A stretch of 64,000 nt of DNA from Micrasema longulum. Lineage: Eukaryota; Arthropoda; Insecta; Trichoptera; Brachycentridae. The stretch spans positions 1-64,000 of the forward strand of contig JAGVSM010002757.1 of NCBI GenBank assembly GCA_022494885.1. The letters run 5' to 3'. Position numbers and translations under genes: made by a program. This document shows positions 1-10,230 of this stretch, in pieces; within the stretch, counting starts at the first letter, position 1, and every line of letters begins with the position of its first letter. The notes under the pieces are model-generated. The model did not search any database, had not been told where the DNA came from, and saw nothing but the letters and a program-made list of their open reading frames with translations.

Positions 1-160
1 TGATGATAATAATTCCTCTTTTTCCTTAATTTAAAAAAAATATATATATATTTGGTGAAACTACTATTTGCATATCCAAATATGTACCGTTAGGAATATA
101 TTCCTAGACATCTCAGCTTATATTGAAGTCAATTTAACATTTGCACATCTCAAATAGCGT

Positions 161-330
161 GGCGGCCTCCGTGGTAAAGCGGTGAAGACGCTTGACTCAC
201 GCTCGGAAGGTTCTGGGTTCGATTCCCGGTGAGAACACAAAAATTAAATGTGGTTTTTCTCAAGCCTGAGTTTTTTGTGCAGTAAGTCACCGCTGTCATT
301 GGGCCTCCTGGCCTGTTGTGGTGCAAAAAA
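161..330 (+). repeat. tRNA-derived SINE
   Basis: The head at 161-236 resembles a tRNA gene. An A-box match TGGTAAAGCGG lies at 172-182 and a B-box match GGTTCGATTCC at 216-226, inside a CTGGG/CCCGG T-arm. The first and last seven bases cannot pair as an acceptor stem, so this is a SINE head and not a tRNA gene. A short body and an A-rich stretch at about 326-333 follow. The body differs from the S1 and S2 families elsewhere in the window. Confidence 0.7.
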
Positions 331-1000
331 AATCAAATGCATTTTTAGAAACGAAAATTCTGGTTCAAGGAAAAAAAAATGTAGCGGCAGAGAGTAAAGG
401 GTTAGGAAATATTTAAGCTCTGCGTACCCTTTCCGTGACATTGCGTGTAGTGAAGAAATGGCCCGATTTGACCTTGCATGTTGTCAAACGTGTTTATGTT
501 CGTGCAATTTTTCATAAAAAAGATCGGGAAAAAGATAAATGCTCTCATACATCAACTTAGTTGTTTAATTAAATACGATAATTATTATTCTAAAAATTTT
601 GATGGAACACACTCGCTGCTTGATCTCAAATGGCTTCACAATATTATATTTTAAAAGACAACCTATGTTTTTTGTCAATTGATTAATTCAGTTAAATTAC
701 TGTAAAATTATGCTTTAAAATAAAATATATGAATATTATGCCATAAGATTTATAGAAATTTTAAATGCCGTGAAATAATTTATGAAAGATAAAAAAAGCA
801 TAATTAATCGTATTTCTCATTTTTGTGAATAAATAAATACAAATTTCCATAACAATATTTTGAGTTTGTTAAAATGTGGAAAGTCTGAATAAATTATTTT
901 AAGTTCATACGGTAGACATTATTTATAAAATAAATTCCATTATACAAATTTATAAACAAGAAAAAATAAATTAATTTGAGTCACTCAGATACCAAAATAA
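331..1000. other. no feature recognised
   Basis: Very AT-rich sequence. I see no coding similarity, tRNA-like box or internal repeat. Confidence 0.5.
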
Positions 1001-1004
1001 TAGT

Positions 1005-1308
1005 AAAATCCCGAAATTCCACACAAGTCATGGTCAAAATAGCTTTGTCTTCAAAGGTGTCAAAAACAACAACAATCTCCCCAATGAACTAAAAACTGTT
1101 AAAACTAATATATCTATAAATAAAATCTAAAAAAATATAAATAAGTAAATTCAAAGAAATTTTTTGAATGAGTTCAAAAACTGCACTGAATTTTAATAAG
1201 TATGAATGTGTTATGATTTTCTTTATATTTCCAATGTTATTGTTTTTTTTCAATCATGTGCTCGTTCATTCAAAATTATATAAACTCTAATAAATAAATA
1301 ACTATAAC
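1005..1308 (+). pseudogene. LINE C-terminal fragment and 3' tail
   Basis: One frame from 1005 to a stop at 1128-1130 reads NSFVFKGVKNNNNLPNELKT. This matches the usual end of CR1/Jockey-type LINE ORF2 (S-F-x-x-x-G-x-K-x-[FY]-N-x-L-P-x-E-[IL]-K). An AT-rich 3' region ends in AATAAATAAATAAC near 1305. Only the last 40 or so codons survive, as in a 5'-truncated copy. Confidence 0.6.
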
Positions 1309-1845
1309 AGTGTAAGTCACTCTCCGAGCACAAGAGTAAGTCTCTTTTTTTGGAAAGTTACAGTTATAACATTTACTAGATGTATAAAAGTAGATTTGTA
1401 TAGAATAAAACAAAACATGTGCCATTTATGAAATTTATCAATAAAAAATGAAAAAAAAAATCATGTAGACAAAAGACTACATTAAATTTTCATTGTTAAA
1501 ATATGACAAACCTATAAAAAAACAAGTGATTTTTTTTCGTCGTGACAGATTTTTGCTTCGGTAATACCAATGAGATTCATTTAAATCCATACGATACATT
1601 TAAACTCGTGGGTAATTTCCCTTTCTGTTTTTCATTTTTTAACGGATTAAAAAAATGCCACTTTAAAAAAATACAAAGAAAATTTCATTTTAAATAACTA
1701 TTTTAATTAAAATAGATAAAAAAAAAAAATATTAATTCTGTTTGAAATATAATTTAAAATCCAATTTTATTCAGAAAATTAGATTTTAAATTACAGAAAA
1801 TTATAAAATAACATAAAAAAAAAAACTGATTGTTCATTGAAAATA
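1309..1845. other. no feature recognised
   Basis: AT-rich with many A and T runs and no recognisable repeat or coding trace. Confidence 0.5.
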
Positions 1846-1849
1846 ATTC

Positions 1850-2085
1850 GCAATTTCACCTACCGTTCGTGAGGTTCTGGGTTCATTGGAAACATTGATT
1901 TTAAAGGTTTTTTAAACTGTAAAATTACATTATTTCTGGACAAGCACATGAAGTAGAAGACTGATCACTGATCACTCTATCTTAATGTTGTAACCGATGA
2001 TTGAAATACGTGGCATTCGGTTTATGCATGCAGTTCATATGCACAACTAGGTGCGGAAAGGGAAAAATGATAATGATGATTATTG
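1850..2085 (+). repeat. SINE family S1, degenerate copy
   Basis: A tRNA-like piece with a weak B box (GGTTCTGGGTTCATTGG) lies near 1873-1889. The S1 tail signature (CACAACTAGGTGCGGAAAGG, then a GATAATGATGAT run) lies at 2042-2080. The middle has diverged. S1 is defined by comparing the copies listed across this window: 5' unit, tRNA head, body with 'ACTGGTACCTGAAGCGTAAG', then the GGTGCGGAAAGG tail and GAT repeats. Confidence 0.6.
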
Positions 2086-2277
2086 GAAATACTCAAGTGT
2101 GGAGAACAGTATGAATTTCGAATAAAAAGGATGAAAAAAAAGACAGAACGACTTTAAAATATGATGTCTCCGGTATACGTGGGCTAAAATTAAAGAAAAT
2201 AGGTGTACAAACGTCGAAAATCATGCAAAATGCAAAGTTGGAACAAACAGTATCGAGAAAAATGAGTTGTGCCACGA

Positions 2278-2352
2278 TAGTACGGACATTTAGAGCGAAT
2301 GGATACCTTAAGAAGGGCTAAAAAGATGTACAATATGAATTTTGATATGTGA
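2278..2352 (+). pseudogene. RTE-type (group A) LINE C-terminal scrap
   Basis: The frame starting at 2281 reads YGHLERMDTLRRAKKMY. This corresponds to the R-W-[FY]-G-H-[LV]-E-R-M block near the end of RTE-like ORF2, also seen at 13120 in this window. The codon before it is TAG where Trp is expected. It is a short, dead remnant. Confidence 0.5.
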
Positions 2353-3085
2353 AAAAAAGATTGACGATAACGTTACATTTCCAAATTTAACAAATAATTG
2401 AAAATGGTGGTGTCAAAAACAAGAATAGTTTACGTTTAAGTTTGTGCGTGAAAAGATGTTTCAACATTAAGGGTACAAACTCTAATAATTAGAATACTGT
2501 TCTATCTCACCCGTCTATAAGAGGATCGATAAATGGTTTGTTTTTAATAGTTATATTTTTTACTAATTTTATCATATAAAAAAACTTAAGTTAATCACTA
2601 TTCTGTTAATATGTGCATATACAATAAAATAAAATATAGCATAATTTAAAGTAAAGTTCTTTATATTTTTAAAATAATACCTTTAAGCATTCTTCCCAGC
2701 TACGAGATCAGTAATATAATTATCAATATAATATTTGACTATTCACAGTCAGCTTAAGCCTATTTTAAATAAAATCCATAAAAGCGTAGTACATGTTTAA
2801 TTACAATTCACATATAGAGCCAGCCAAATCAATCAAATTTAGAATGAATTATCTTAATGACATTGCGTACAAGAAACCTTTTACCTCCCTAAAAAACCTC
2901 ATCCCTGATAACTATAGATTATACAAACGAAAAGAATACTTGTTTATTGAAGTTTGCGAGTGGAGGTTTGCTTTTATATTATTATTTGCTAAGTTTATTA
3001 TCTCCCTTGTGATATTTACACCTCTTACTTTTTATATGTACCAGTGTTTATGTTTATATATATATGTACATATAAATATATATAC
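2353..3085. other. unassigned AT-rich stretch
   Basis: A 117-codon open frame starts at 2793. It runs from unique AT-rich sequence into the repeat at 3086, has no family signature and ends in the repeat. I do not count it as a gene. TATATA-rich sequence lies at 3035-3085. Confidence 0.5.
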
Positions 3086-3808
3086 AAGCGGACCCGACAG
3101 ACGTTGTCCTGCCCGAACGTGGCTCGCCTGTTATTGCCTGTTATAGCTTGGAAAAATACTTTTCATTAATGAGTAGGTACCCAGGTACTCCTTAATGATT
3201 GAATCACAAAGTTAAAAACTATTTATATTCAAATATTGAATTTAAGTAGGTACCTAAGTACTTGATTATGGTAGAATTCCAAAATATGAAATAATTCATT
3301 TTCAAATAAATATTTTTTTTCGCAAATGCCAAACTCGGCTCTTCTCACCAACAGGGGTGCACTTTGTTCATGAATGTGATTTTCAAAAATGTATTAAATA
3401 ACAGTATTTCAGTATTACCAACAGTATTTGAGTATTACTAAAAATCCAGTTTTCAAAAATAAATGGGAAGAAATTATAAGGAATGAAACGAAAGAATTTG
3501 ATTGGGATCCATAAAAAGCGAATATTGTTTTTAAACATTCAAAACAAACTTTTCTTAAACACAATAAAAAAACGACATCCTTCCATTTTTTTGTTGTATA
3601 TGCATTCTTATCAAATGCAACTCTGGGAAGCCGACGAAAAAGAAATTTATGCTTCTAACATTTTTTTGGAGGTTCGATTGAAAATTTTAATATCTACAAA
3701 CATGCGCAGCGCAAAGATCTATATTTAAATAAAAACCGCACGTAAATCGGTTAAGTCGTTGAGGAGGAGTTCGGTGACATCACACGTACACAAGAATTAC
3801 ATATATAA
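3086..3808 (+). repeat. unclassified interspersed repeat R1, longest copy
   Basis: The left end AGCGGACCCGACAGACGTTG recurs at 55552. The interior (AAGTAGGTACCTAAGTACTTG, AATTGGGATCCATAAAAA) and the right end (AACCGCACGTAAATCGGT) recur in the copy at 21262-21908. The three copies are in the same orientation. There is no inverted terminal repeat, no long reading frame and no A-tail. The class is unknown. Confidence 0.75.
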
Positions 3809-3954
3809 TGATAAGGATTTGTAAACGTGTATAAATGTAATGTATGTGCATTTTCGTTCTCAACCTGTATAAATTCATAATGTTTTTTTGTATTTTGTAA
3901 TGTATTATTAAAATTAAAAATCATTTCTTGTATACCGACGAACAGGTCATGCCT

Positions 3955-4075
3955 TTGTGGGATTTTTTGTCTACTATTTTTACTGTTCATATGTATTTCA
4001 TTGCTATTTAATTATCATTTATTTTTATAATACTCTGTTTTACCTCTCATGTATCTTGTAAAAAAAAAAATACAA
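3955..4075 (+). repeat. probable LINE 3' tail
   Basis: ATATGTATTTCATTGC, then a T-rich stretch and CATGTATCTTGTAA before an A run at about 4060. The same string order recurs at 5985-6075. I infer a shared non-LTR 3' end because the A-rich tail follows directly; no coding part is visible. Confidence 0.4.
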
Positions 4076-4287
4076 AAAAGTCTCATAAAACTCATTTGGG
4101 GAAGAGATATATTTTTCTAAAAAAAAAACGATTAATAGTAATTTGAAGTTCAAAAGTTAAAAAAGTATTTTTTAAAACTAAATTTTAAAATAAACGTTTT
4201 CACGTAGTAAATGATGGAATAAAAAATGCGAAATAATAAATAAAACAGGCATATTTTTTTATGTTGATTAACAAATATGTTGATTAA

Positions 4288-4565
4288 CAAATTACAACGG
4301 GGATGGAGAATACCTTAAAAAGGAAAAATGGAAGTAAAGGCATTTGCAGGGCTTATGACCTGTCATTGGCTGGTTTAAGTGGCCACTTTACATACTGTTT
4401 AACATTCCCTAAGCCCTGTAAATGCCTAGACCTTCGCATTCCCTTCTTTAAGGTATTCTCCATCCCTTTTGTAATTTGGTAATCTTTATGTCTCCCGAGG
4501 GGGTGAAATCCAGTCTTTGTCTACAAACATTTGGCAAAACTCAAATATTGTAATAATGTTGATCT
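4288..4565. repeat. foldback family M1, A-unit hairpin plus B end
   Basis: Two arms of about 75 bp (4288-4362 and 4414-4489) are inverted copies of the M1 A-unit end, each containing GGATGGAGAATACCTT or its complement. About 50 bp, including GGCTGGTTTAAGTGGCCACT, separates them. A B-unit follows (4495-4560; GTCTACAAACATTTGGCAAA). The arms would fold into a long hairpin. Confidence 0.75.
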
Positions 4566-5454
4566 TAAGATAAGTAATCAATTATCGACTTCCTTTTATT
4601 TTAAAACGAAATTTCATGATTAAATTAAATGTGTATTTTGTATATTCAAATAAAAAAGATTTTATCATTCTTTTATACATTTCATGAACGATAGCCAATA
4701 ACCGTTAAGCCATTCACATACACTTTTTAAATACTATGCATTTAAAATGTGAATTATCGTTGAATCATAATAAAATAGAACTCAAAAAAAAAATTACGCA
4801 GTACGCAAGTATTATCTTAAACCTACCAACTTTCAAAAGTTTCAATATATAATTCATATTTTTTTAAATGAACTTTTCATTTTAACATTAAAAAAAAATA
4901 ATAAATGATATTTTTAATTATCACAATCGAATTTTCAAATCAGAAATATATCAAACAGTTATAAAATAATATACAATGCTCATTCAAGAAATGAAATAAA
5001 CCATTTAAAAACGCTTAATCAATTCAATGTTCAAATATTAAAGGATACTGTTATCTTATTTATCTCAATATACATTATTTTTACATTCATAATTAAGGAA
5101 TGAATGCATTGCGCGTATTGTAAAAAAAATTATTAAAAGTCAAAAATTTCCAGAGAAATTTATAAAATATTGTCACATTTATTTATGTAACGGTCAAAGT
5201 TCCATTCAAATATTTGAAAAATAAATTGATTTGCGGGAACAAACTACCAGTTTATTATAAAACACGTTTATTACCTGTATTTTTATCGTAATACTTCTCC
5301 AAACTGCCATTCACGAGTGGTTATAAAAAATATTCCTTACACAAACAAAACTGGAAACATGCGAACACTTTTGTTTATCGAACGAACATGAAAAAGAGAA
5401 AACACGTGAAAAAGCAAACACTCGAAACAAGTGTCCATTACTGAATATAACACG
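4566..5454. other. no feature recognised
   Basis: AT-rich sequence with no repeat or coding similarity that I can see. GC content begins to rise near 5330. Confidence 0.5.
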
Positions 5455-5730
5455 TCATACTATAATACAGCGATCGTCCGAAATGTTTCTTTACAACACT
5501 TTCGTGGCCAGTTTGACTGGGAGGGTAGGTGGAAATTAGTTAGCTAAGTTTGTTCTCTCGGCACGCCTACCGTCGCAGGCGGACAGACGTCAATGCTCGA
5601 GCGAATTCCAGAGCGGACTGAGCGAGGATTGGTCGTAGCAGCCTGAAACAGCCCCCACCATCACGTATATTCGAATCGCTCAAACGACAGACGTTTTCAG
5701 TTCTACCTGTAATACTGAAAGGCCAAGATT
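5455..5730 (+). promoter_or_regulatory. GC/CpG-rich island, possible promoter
   Basis: A local GC and CpG peak in otherwise AT-rich DNA, with no match to any repeat in the window. A CCAAT box (ATTGG, reverse) lies at about 5629. The arthropod initiator TCAGTT lies at 5697-5702, so A+1 is 5699. AGATT at 5726-5730, exactly +28 to +32, matches four of five positions of the DPE consensus RGWYV. No reading frame follows. The promoter role is inference; a divergent repeat is the alternative. Confidence 0.3.
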
Positions 5731-5984
5731 GCTAGATTCATTCAATTAGAGACATGGCAAAGAAAATAACATGGCACAAATACAGATAAAAATGTTACAA
5801 ATAAAAAATTCTTTATTTCAATCTAATTTAATAATTTGTTGCCAAATATAAAAGACTCAAAATGTAAAACCAATTTTAAGATAAAAATAACTGCCCATAT
5901 ACATGATGTTGCGAGAGATTTTTTTGAAAAATAGATATAATTCAAAACACGTAGTACTTTGTATAACTGTAACACATATTATTT

Positions 5985-6075
5985 ATATTTTTATGTATTT
6001 CATTGCTTTATATTGTTTTTTTATTATATATTATACTGTATTATTTGTGTTAAGGTAACATGTATCTTGCAACAT
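5985..6075 (+). repeat. probable LINE 3' tail, second copy
   Basis: TTATGTATTTCATTGC and ACATGTATCTTGCAAC, spaced as in the stretch at 3955-4075. No coding part is recognisable upstream. Confidence 0.35.
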
Positions 6076-6540
6076 TTATACAATATTTTATGTTTGTATA
6101 AAAACGATTTTTAATTTCTTACATTTGATTAGCTAGGCATTTATAAATAAGTAGTTTTAGTTTTTCTTTTTTATGTTATTGTTTTATTAGTGTAGGACTA
6201 CTTATGCTCTAAAGATAAAAAATCACCACCTTAAAACAGGCTGAGCCATGTTAAATGGAGACTATCATATTTGTTTTCATTTTACGTTAATTGGTTATCT
6301 ACAGATTTCCTGTTTTTCATTTTATAACTACTAACTCGGCTATAAGATCTGTTTTAACATTTTAATTAAAACATTTTTTTTTAATTTAAATATTATTTTT
6401 TTTTTTTACAAAATTCAAATTTAAAAAAACTTTTCTTATGTGTGCGGAATAAAAGTTGTCATAAAAATGAATCAAATGTGCGGGAAACAAAAGAAAACAT
6501 TGTATATTTACTTACTTCACCGACAGAAACTTTAACATAA
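6076..6540. other. no feature recognised
   Basis: AT-rich; nothing assignable. Confidence 0.45.
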
Positions 6541-6544
6541 TTAT

Positions 6545-6612
6545 CATTTTCTGTCCGCACCTAATAGTGCATAGGGCACTGCATTGGTTCACCAATCTTA
6601 GCGTATCTTAAT
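6545..6612 (-). repeat. SINE family S1, tail only
   Basis: Reverse orientation. CCGCACCTAATAGTGCATAG and GCACTGCATTGGTTCACCAA are the complement of the S1 tail. It abuts a GGGCGCTATATAAAT stretch with (TTA)n at 6622-6660, which resembles a LINE 3' end also seen near 54820. Confidence 0.7.
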
Positions 6613-6658
6613 TTCACAAAAAGGGCGCTATATAAATTATCCAAACATTATTATTATT

Positions 6659-7297
6659 ATTACAACAGAGATGAAGAATATTTCAGAGAAGGTAATATAG
6701 AAGTCTAGGCATCTTCAGGGCTAATGAACCTGTCAATGGCTGGTTTAAGTGGCCATTTTACACACTGTGAAACATTCACCATTCTGCCCATACTCTAACA
6801 TCTATATTCCTTCATCTGTTGATATTTGTGAAGTTAAAGGAAACCTTTATTTATGCGGGTAAGATTCGTGCAATTGAATTATTTCACCTACATACTAGGC
6901 AACGCCTGTGAGAGCCTTAATGACTCCCGTGGTGATGAAATCCAGTCTATTGTCTACAAACATTTGGACTAACTCAAATACTGTAAAAAACTAACTGATC
7001 CAAGAAGAAGTTTAAAAATTGGAAAATTGTTTTTAGGCATTGCCTAGTATGTATAAATAATTTAGTCAGATGAATCTCTTCACAGCAATAAAGGTTTCAG
7101 CTCTTTAATTTCACTAAAATCAGCAAATAGAAGAATTGAAAAAATATGGATATTCAAACAAAGGCAAAATGCAGAATGTTACACAAAGTGTAAAGTGGAC
7201 TCTTAAACCAGCCATTGACAGGTCATAAACCCTGTAAATGCCTAGACTTCCATATTCCCTTCTTTGAAGTATTCTCCATCCCTGTTGTAATTTGTTA
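6659..7297. repeat. foldback family M1, inverted pair of A units around a B unit
   Basis: A forward A unit (6659-6922; starts ATTACAACAGAGATGAAGA, ends CTAGGCAACGCC) is followed by a B unit (about 6925-6990; GTCTACAAACATTTGGACTA). A reverse A unit then runs to 7297 and ends CATCCCTGTTGTAATTTG. The reverse unit carries an extra AAGAAGAAGTTTAAAAATTG segment shared with the copy at 34775. No coding capacity. Confidence 0.8.
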
Positions 7298-7317
7298 ACA
7301 TTACATGCGATTTCCCG

Positions 7318-7445
7318 TAGGACTGAACTTTCTCGCTCTTAAAACAAATATTTCACGTCGATCACGCCAGGAATCGAACCCGATACCAGAGGAATGGTAG
7401 GCAAACACGCCGATGGTGTGGGTGAAGATCGTAATTTCATTTGTG
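7318..7445 (-). repeat. SINE family S1, tRNA-like head
   Basis: Reverse complement carries a B box (GGGTTCGATTCCTGGCG, around 7362-7378), preceded by GTTTGCCTACCATTC and followed by GTGAAATATTTGTTTTAA. The same order occurs in the S1 copies at 50511 and 58850. The body and tail are missing. Confidence 0.7.
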
Positions 7446-7524
7446 AAAAATAACGTGTTATTATTGATACGAAACAAATGTTTAATATTCATATTGAATC
7501 AGTCCTAAAAAAAAACATAAAATG

Positions 7525-8220
7525 GTTGGACTTATTATGCGAGTATCAAAACCTTTTAAACATGCAGAGACATATTAAAAACTCTCCAAAACATTTGTTC
7601 GTCCCCAGGTAGAATACTGTACTCCTATTTGGTCACTTTACTATAATGTAAGTATTAATAGACTGGAAAGGGTCTTCTAATTTTTTTTAAGCAGGTCGAC
7701 TACCGGTTAAACATGAACTTTTCTAATCATGCTGAAAGTATGCAGTACCATGGAATAAACTCTCTTAAAAATCGAAGAATAATGTTGGACCAGTTAGTTT
7801 TATTCAAATTAATAAATAATAAAATTGATTCTCCTAACCTATTAGAAAGACTTCCATTCCGTGTGCCATCTAGACCGACAAGACACAATCTTTTGTTTTA
7901 CACTGAAAATGCGTCAACAAACTATTTTAAACAATCTACAATACCTAGAATATGCGACCAATATAACAATATATTCACCGAGGCTGATATTATTTGTGAC
8001 AATGTATGTAAATTTAGGTCAAAAATTAAAGAAATTTTGAGAGAAGCAGACATTTAACTTTATTATTATTATTATATAAATATTTATTATATTGAACATA
8101 ATTAAAATTATTGTATTAAGTGAAAACCATTTTTTTGGTGTGTGCAAAAGTTTCTTACACTAATATACAAAGAAATTGGCAATATATGTATACATACTGT
8201 TTGTTTACCTAATAAAATAA
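7525..8220 (+). pseudogene. Jockey/CR1-type LINE (family F2), ORF2 C-terminus and 3' end
   Basis: Coding similarity starts near 7529 (LGLIMRVSKPFKH) and continues as RPQVEYCTPIWSLYYN around 7593. It passes a stop and frameshift near 7680, then stays open from 7713 to 8057. The last 114 codons include LVLFKLINNKIDSPNLL and PFRVPSRPTRHNLLFY, classic blocks of the region after the reverse transcriptase thumb. A (TTA)n stretch at 8064-8078 and an AATAAATTAATAAAT tail follow. Catalytic palm motifs are absent, so the copy is 5'-truncated. A second copy lies on the minus strand at 47085-47700. Confidence 0.85.
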
Positions 8221-8454
8221 ATTAATAAATAAATAACGTACCTACTTAAAATAAAAATGCAAACAATACACGAAACAATAATACTGAAAATAATGGACAT
8301 GAGAATCTACGAAAAAATGTTTTGACGTGTATTCCTTAAAGGGAAACGTGTAAAATATCAAATTATTTTTAAAAACATTTCACAATATAATGAATAACAA
8401 AATTTATAATGAAGGAAAACCGGTGTATTTGTTCAAATTATTAAATGTCACGAG

Positions 8455-8545
8455 GCTGACTCATCTCCAATCGATTTCGTTTTTCAGGATTTTTACCTGA
8501 TAGTAGCCATCGAGTTCAAAACACCGGTTCAGTGTTATAGTTTGT
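8455..8545 (-). repeat. SINE family S1, 5' unit only
   Basis: Complement of CATCGAGTTC...CAGGTAAAAATCCTGAAAAA, the unit that precedes the tRNA head in the S1 copies at 20000, 24764, 32265 and 38395. Confidence 0.6.
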
Positions 8546-9835
8546 TTTTAAATACGATCACGTTTTGTAACAAGAGCATGAAGAATACAAGAGAAATTAC
8601 TAAGGAGATTCTCCATGATCCCCGTCATAAGTCAATCACAAGTTAATCCTTTAAAAAATGTATTTCAATTGACTCTCTCCAGGTGATCTGACGAATATTA
8701 AATTTAAAATATCCAAATGGTTTATAATAAAGTTTATAACAAGATAAAAGGTGAAAGATATATACGTAAACATGTAAATAAATACAAAATGAGACTCTGT
8801 TTTTTAATCTATGATAAACGAACGGTTTTTATTTTAACAAATAGAAAATTATTAAGATATCTAAATAAGTAAATTCAATAAGAATTCAATTTTCTCAGAA
8901 CTTCAATCGTCTACTTGAGGATATCCATGGTTAGATTCATTTTATGGTCATCTTCATCATAAATTTTTCCTTATTGATTATTTGAACTCCCAAAGGTTTT
9001 TTTTAATGTGGGTAGCTTCAAATTATTACAACAAATTTTAGTTCAATACTAAGTCTTTATATGAGAACCCAGATACCTGAGTTTAGTCTGAATTTGAAAT
9101 GGCGTAATCTGCCATGCCGGTCTAAAAGTAATTATATTTGAGTTACGTAAAACTTTTAAGTATACTTTTTAATAGAAATTCCTTTGAAAATTATTTTAAC
9201 TATCTAATTTATGTTTTTTTATTATTGCGTGATTAAAAAAAACGTTAGTTTTAAAATGGCAAAATCGTGTGATTCTCTTATTTTGCGTGCGTTTTACCAG
9301 ACTAAAGCCTTAACAAACCTATTAAAAAAACATTATTTGCCCTTAAACTAAATCAAATCAAAAACCTCAATACAAATGTGACATGTTAAATAAAATTTAT
9401 GATTATTTTATAAATAATACCTAGTGTGGTACATTTTTTATAAAATTTCAAGCTTAACGTTCCTTTTTAAGCATAAGAGTTTTTCTTATCTTTTTTGCAA
9501 AAAAATTGCAAATTTTAATATTTAAATAAAATTTAAGAATTAATTATAACAAAAAATTCTAATTGTAATTAAAAAAGGGTTGGTACCTAAAAAAAAAAAT
9601 AAACCTGTTAATGGTACCTTCATCTCTGTTTAAAGTATTTTCAATACTCACTGATGATTTAAAAACAGGTTACAAAATATTGCGTTGACTTCATAAAGAA
9701 AAAAATATTCATCAAACATTCATATGAGAAGGAATATTATTCGTAAACGTCATATAAAATATATTTAATTCGACTGAACTCATTTATTTCAAAATAACGT
9801 TTTTAAAATAACATAAACATAAAAACTATAATTCA
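8546..9835. other. no feature recognised
   Basis: About 1.3 kb of AT-rich DNA. I checked both strands for LINE, SINE and foldback signatures and saw none. Confidence 0.45.
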
Positions 9836-9839
9836 AGAC

Positions 9840-10230
9840 GTACATATTATAAAAAGAAAAAAAAATACTTGAAAGAGACTCTTGTCAAAGTAGTAGGAGA
9901 ATCCTGCTCAGGCAAACCCGTTCGGATACATGGAACAGATTAACATTCGGAACAATGATGTTCAGCAAAGCGGTAGCCCTTTCAACAGGCATAACCATCG
10001 GCACGTTGGTCCTGTATATCGGAATATGAAATAACCTATTCTGATACCGTCTTAGGTAATTATAGGAACATAGTTACCTATGCTCATCATAGTCTCAGAA
10101 TTATCGATCATATCGCGCAACAATCGATAAAAATGTGTAGACAATTGTACATTCCTTGTAGTCTCTAAACTATCGTAGCCAAGCATACCCTGAAGAAACT
10201 CGGTCTGGTAGAGTTATTTATTTAGTTCAT
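9840..10230 (-). pseudogene. Jockey-like LINE (family F4), C-terminal fragment
   Basis: Reading from 10220 downward: FLQGMLGYDSLETTRN, then a frameshift, NYLRRYQNRLFHIPIYRTN and ERATALLNIIVPNVNLFHVS. The order L-G-[YF]-x-S-L-E-x-R-R, then the H-R-T block, then L-N-x-[IV]-x-x-x-[IV]-[DN]-[LI]-F matches the tail of Jockey-type ORF2 in insects. The copies at 40370 (+) and 62555 (-) share these blocks. Several frameshifts make it non-functional. Confidence 0.8.

Noticed and set aside
161..236. Functional tRNA gene
   Set aside because: A and B boxes are present but the ends cannot form an acceptor stem and a SINE body follows.
2793..3146. 117-codon plus-strand open frame
   Set aside because: It runs from AT-rich sequence into repeat R1, ends inside the repeat and shows no domain; chance openness is likely.
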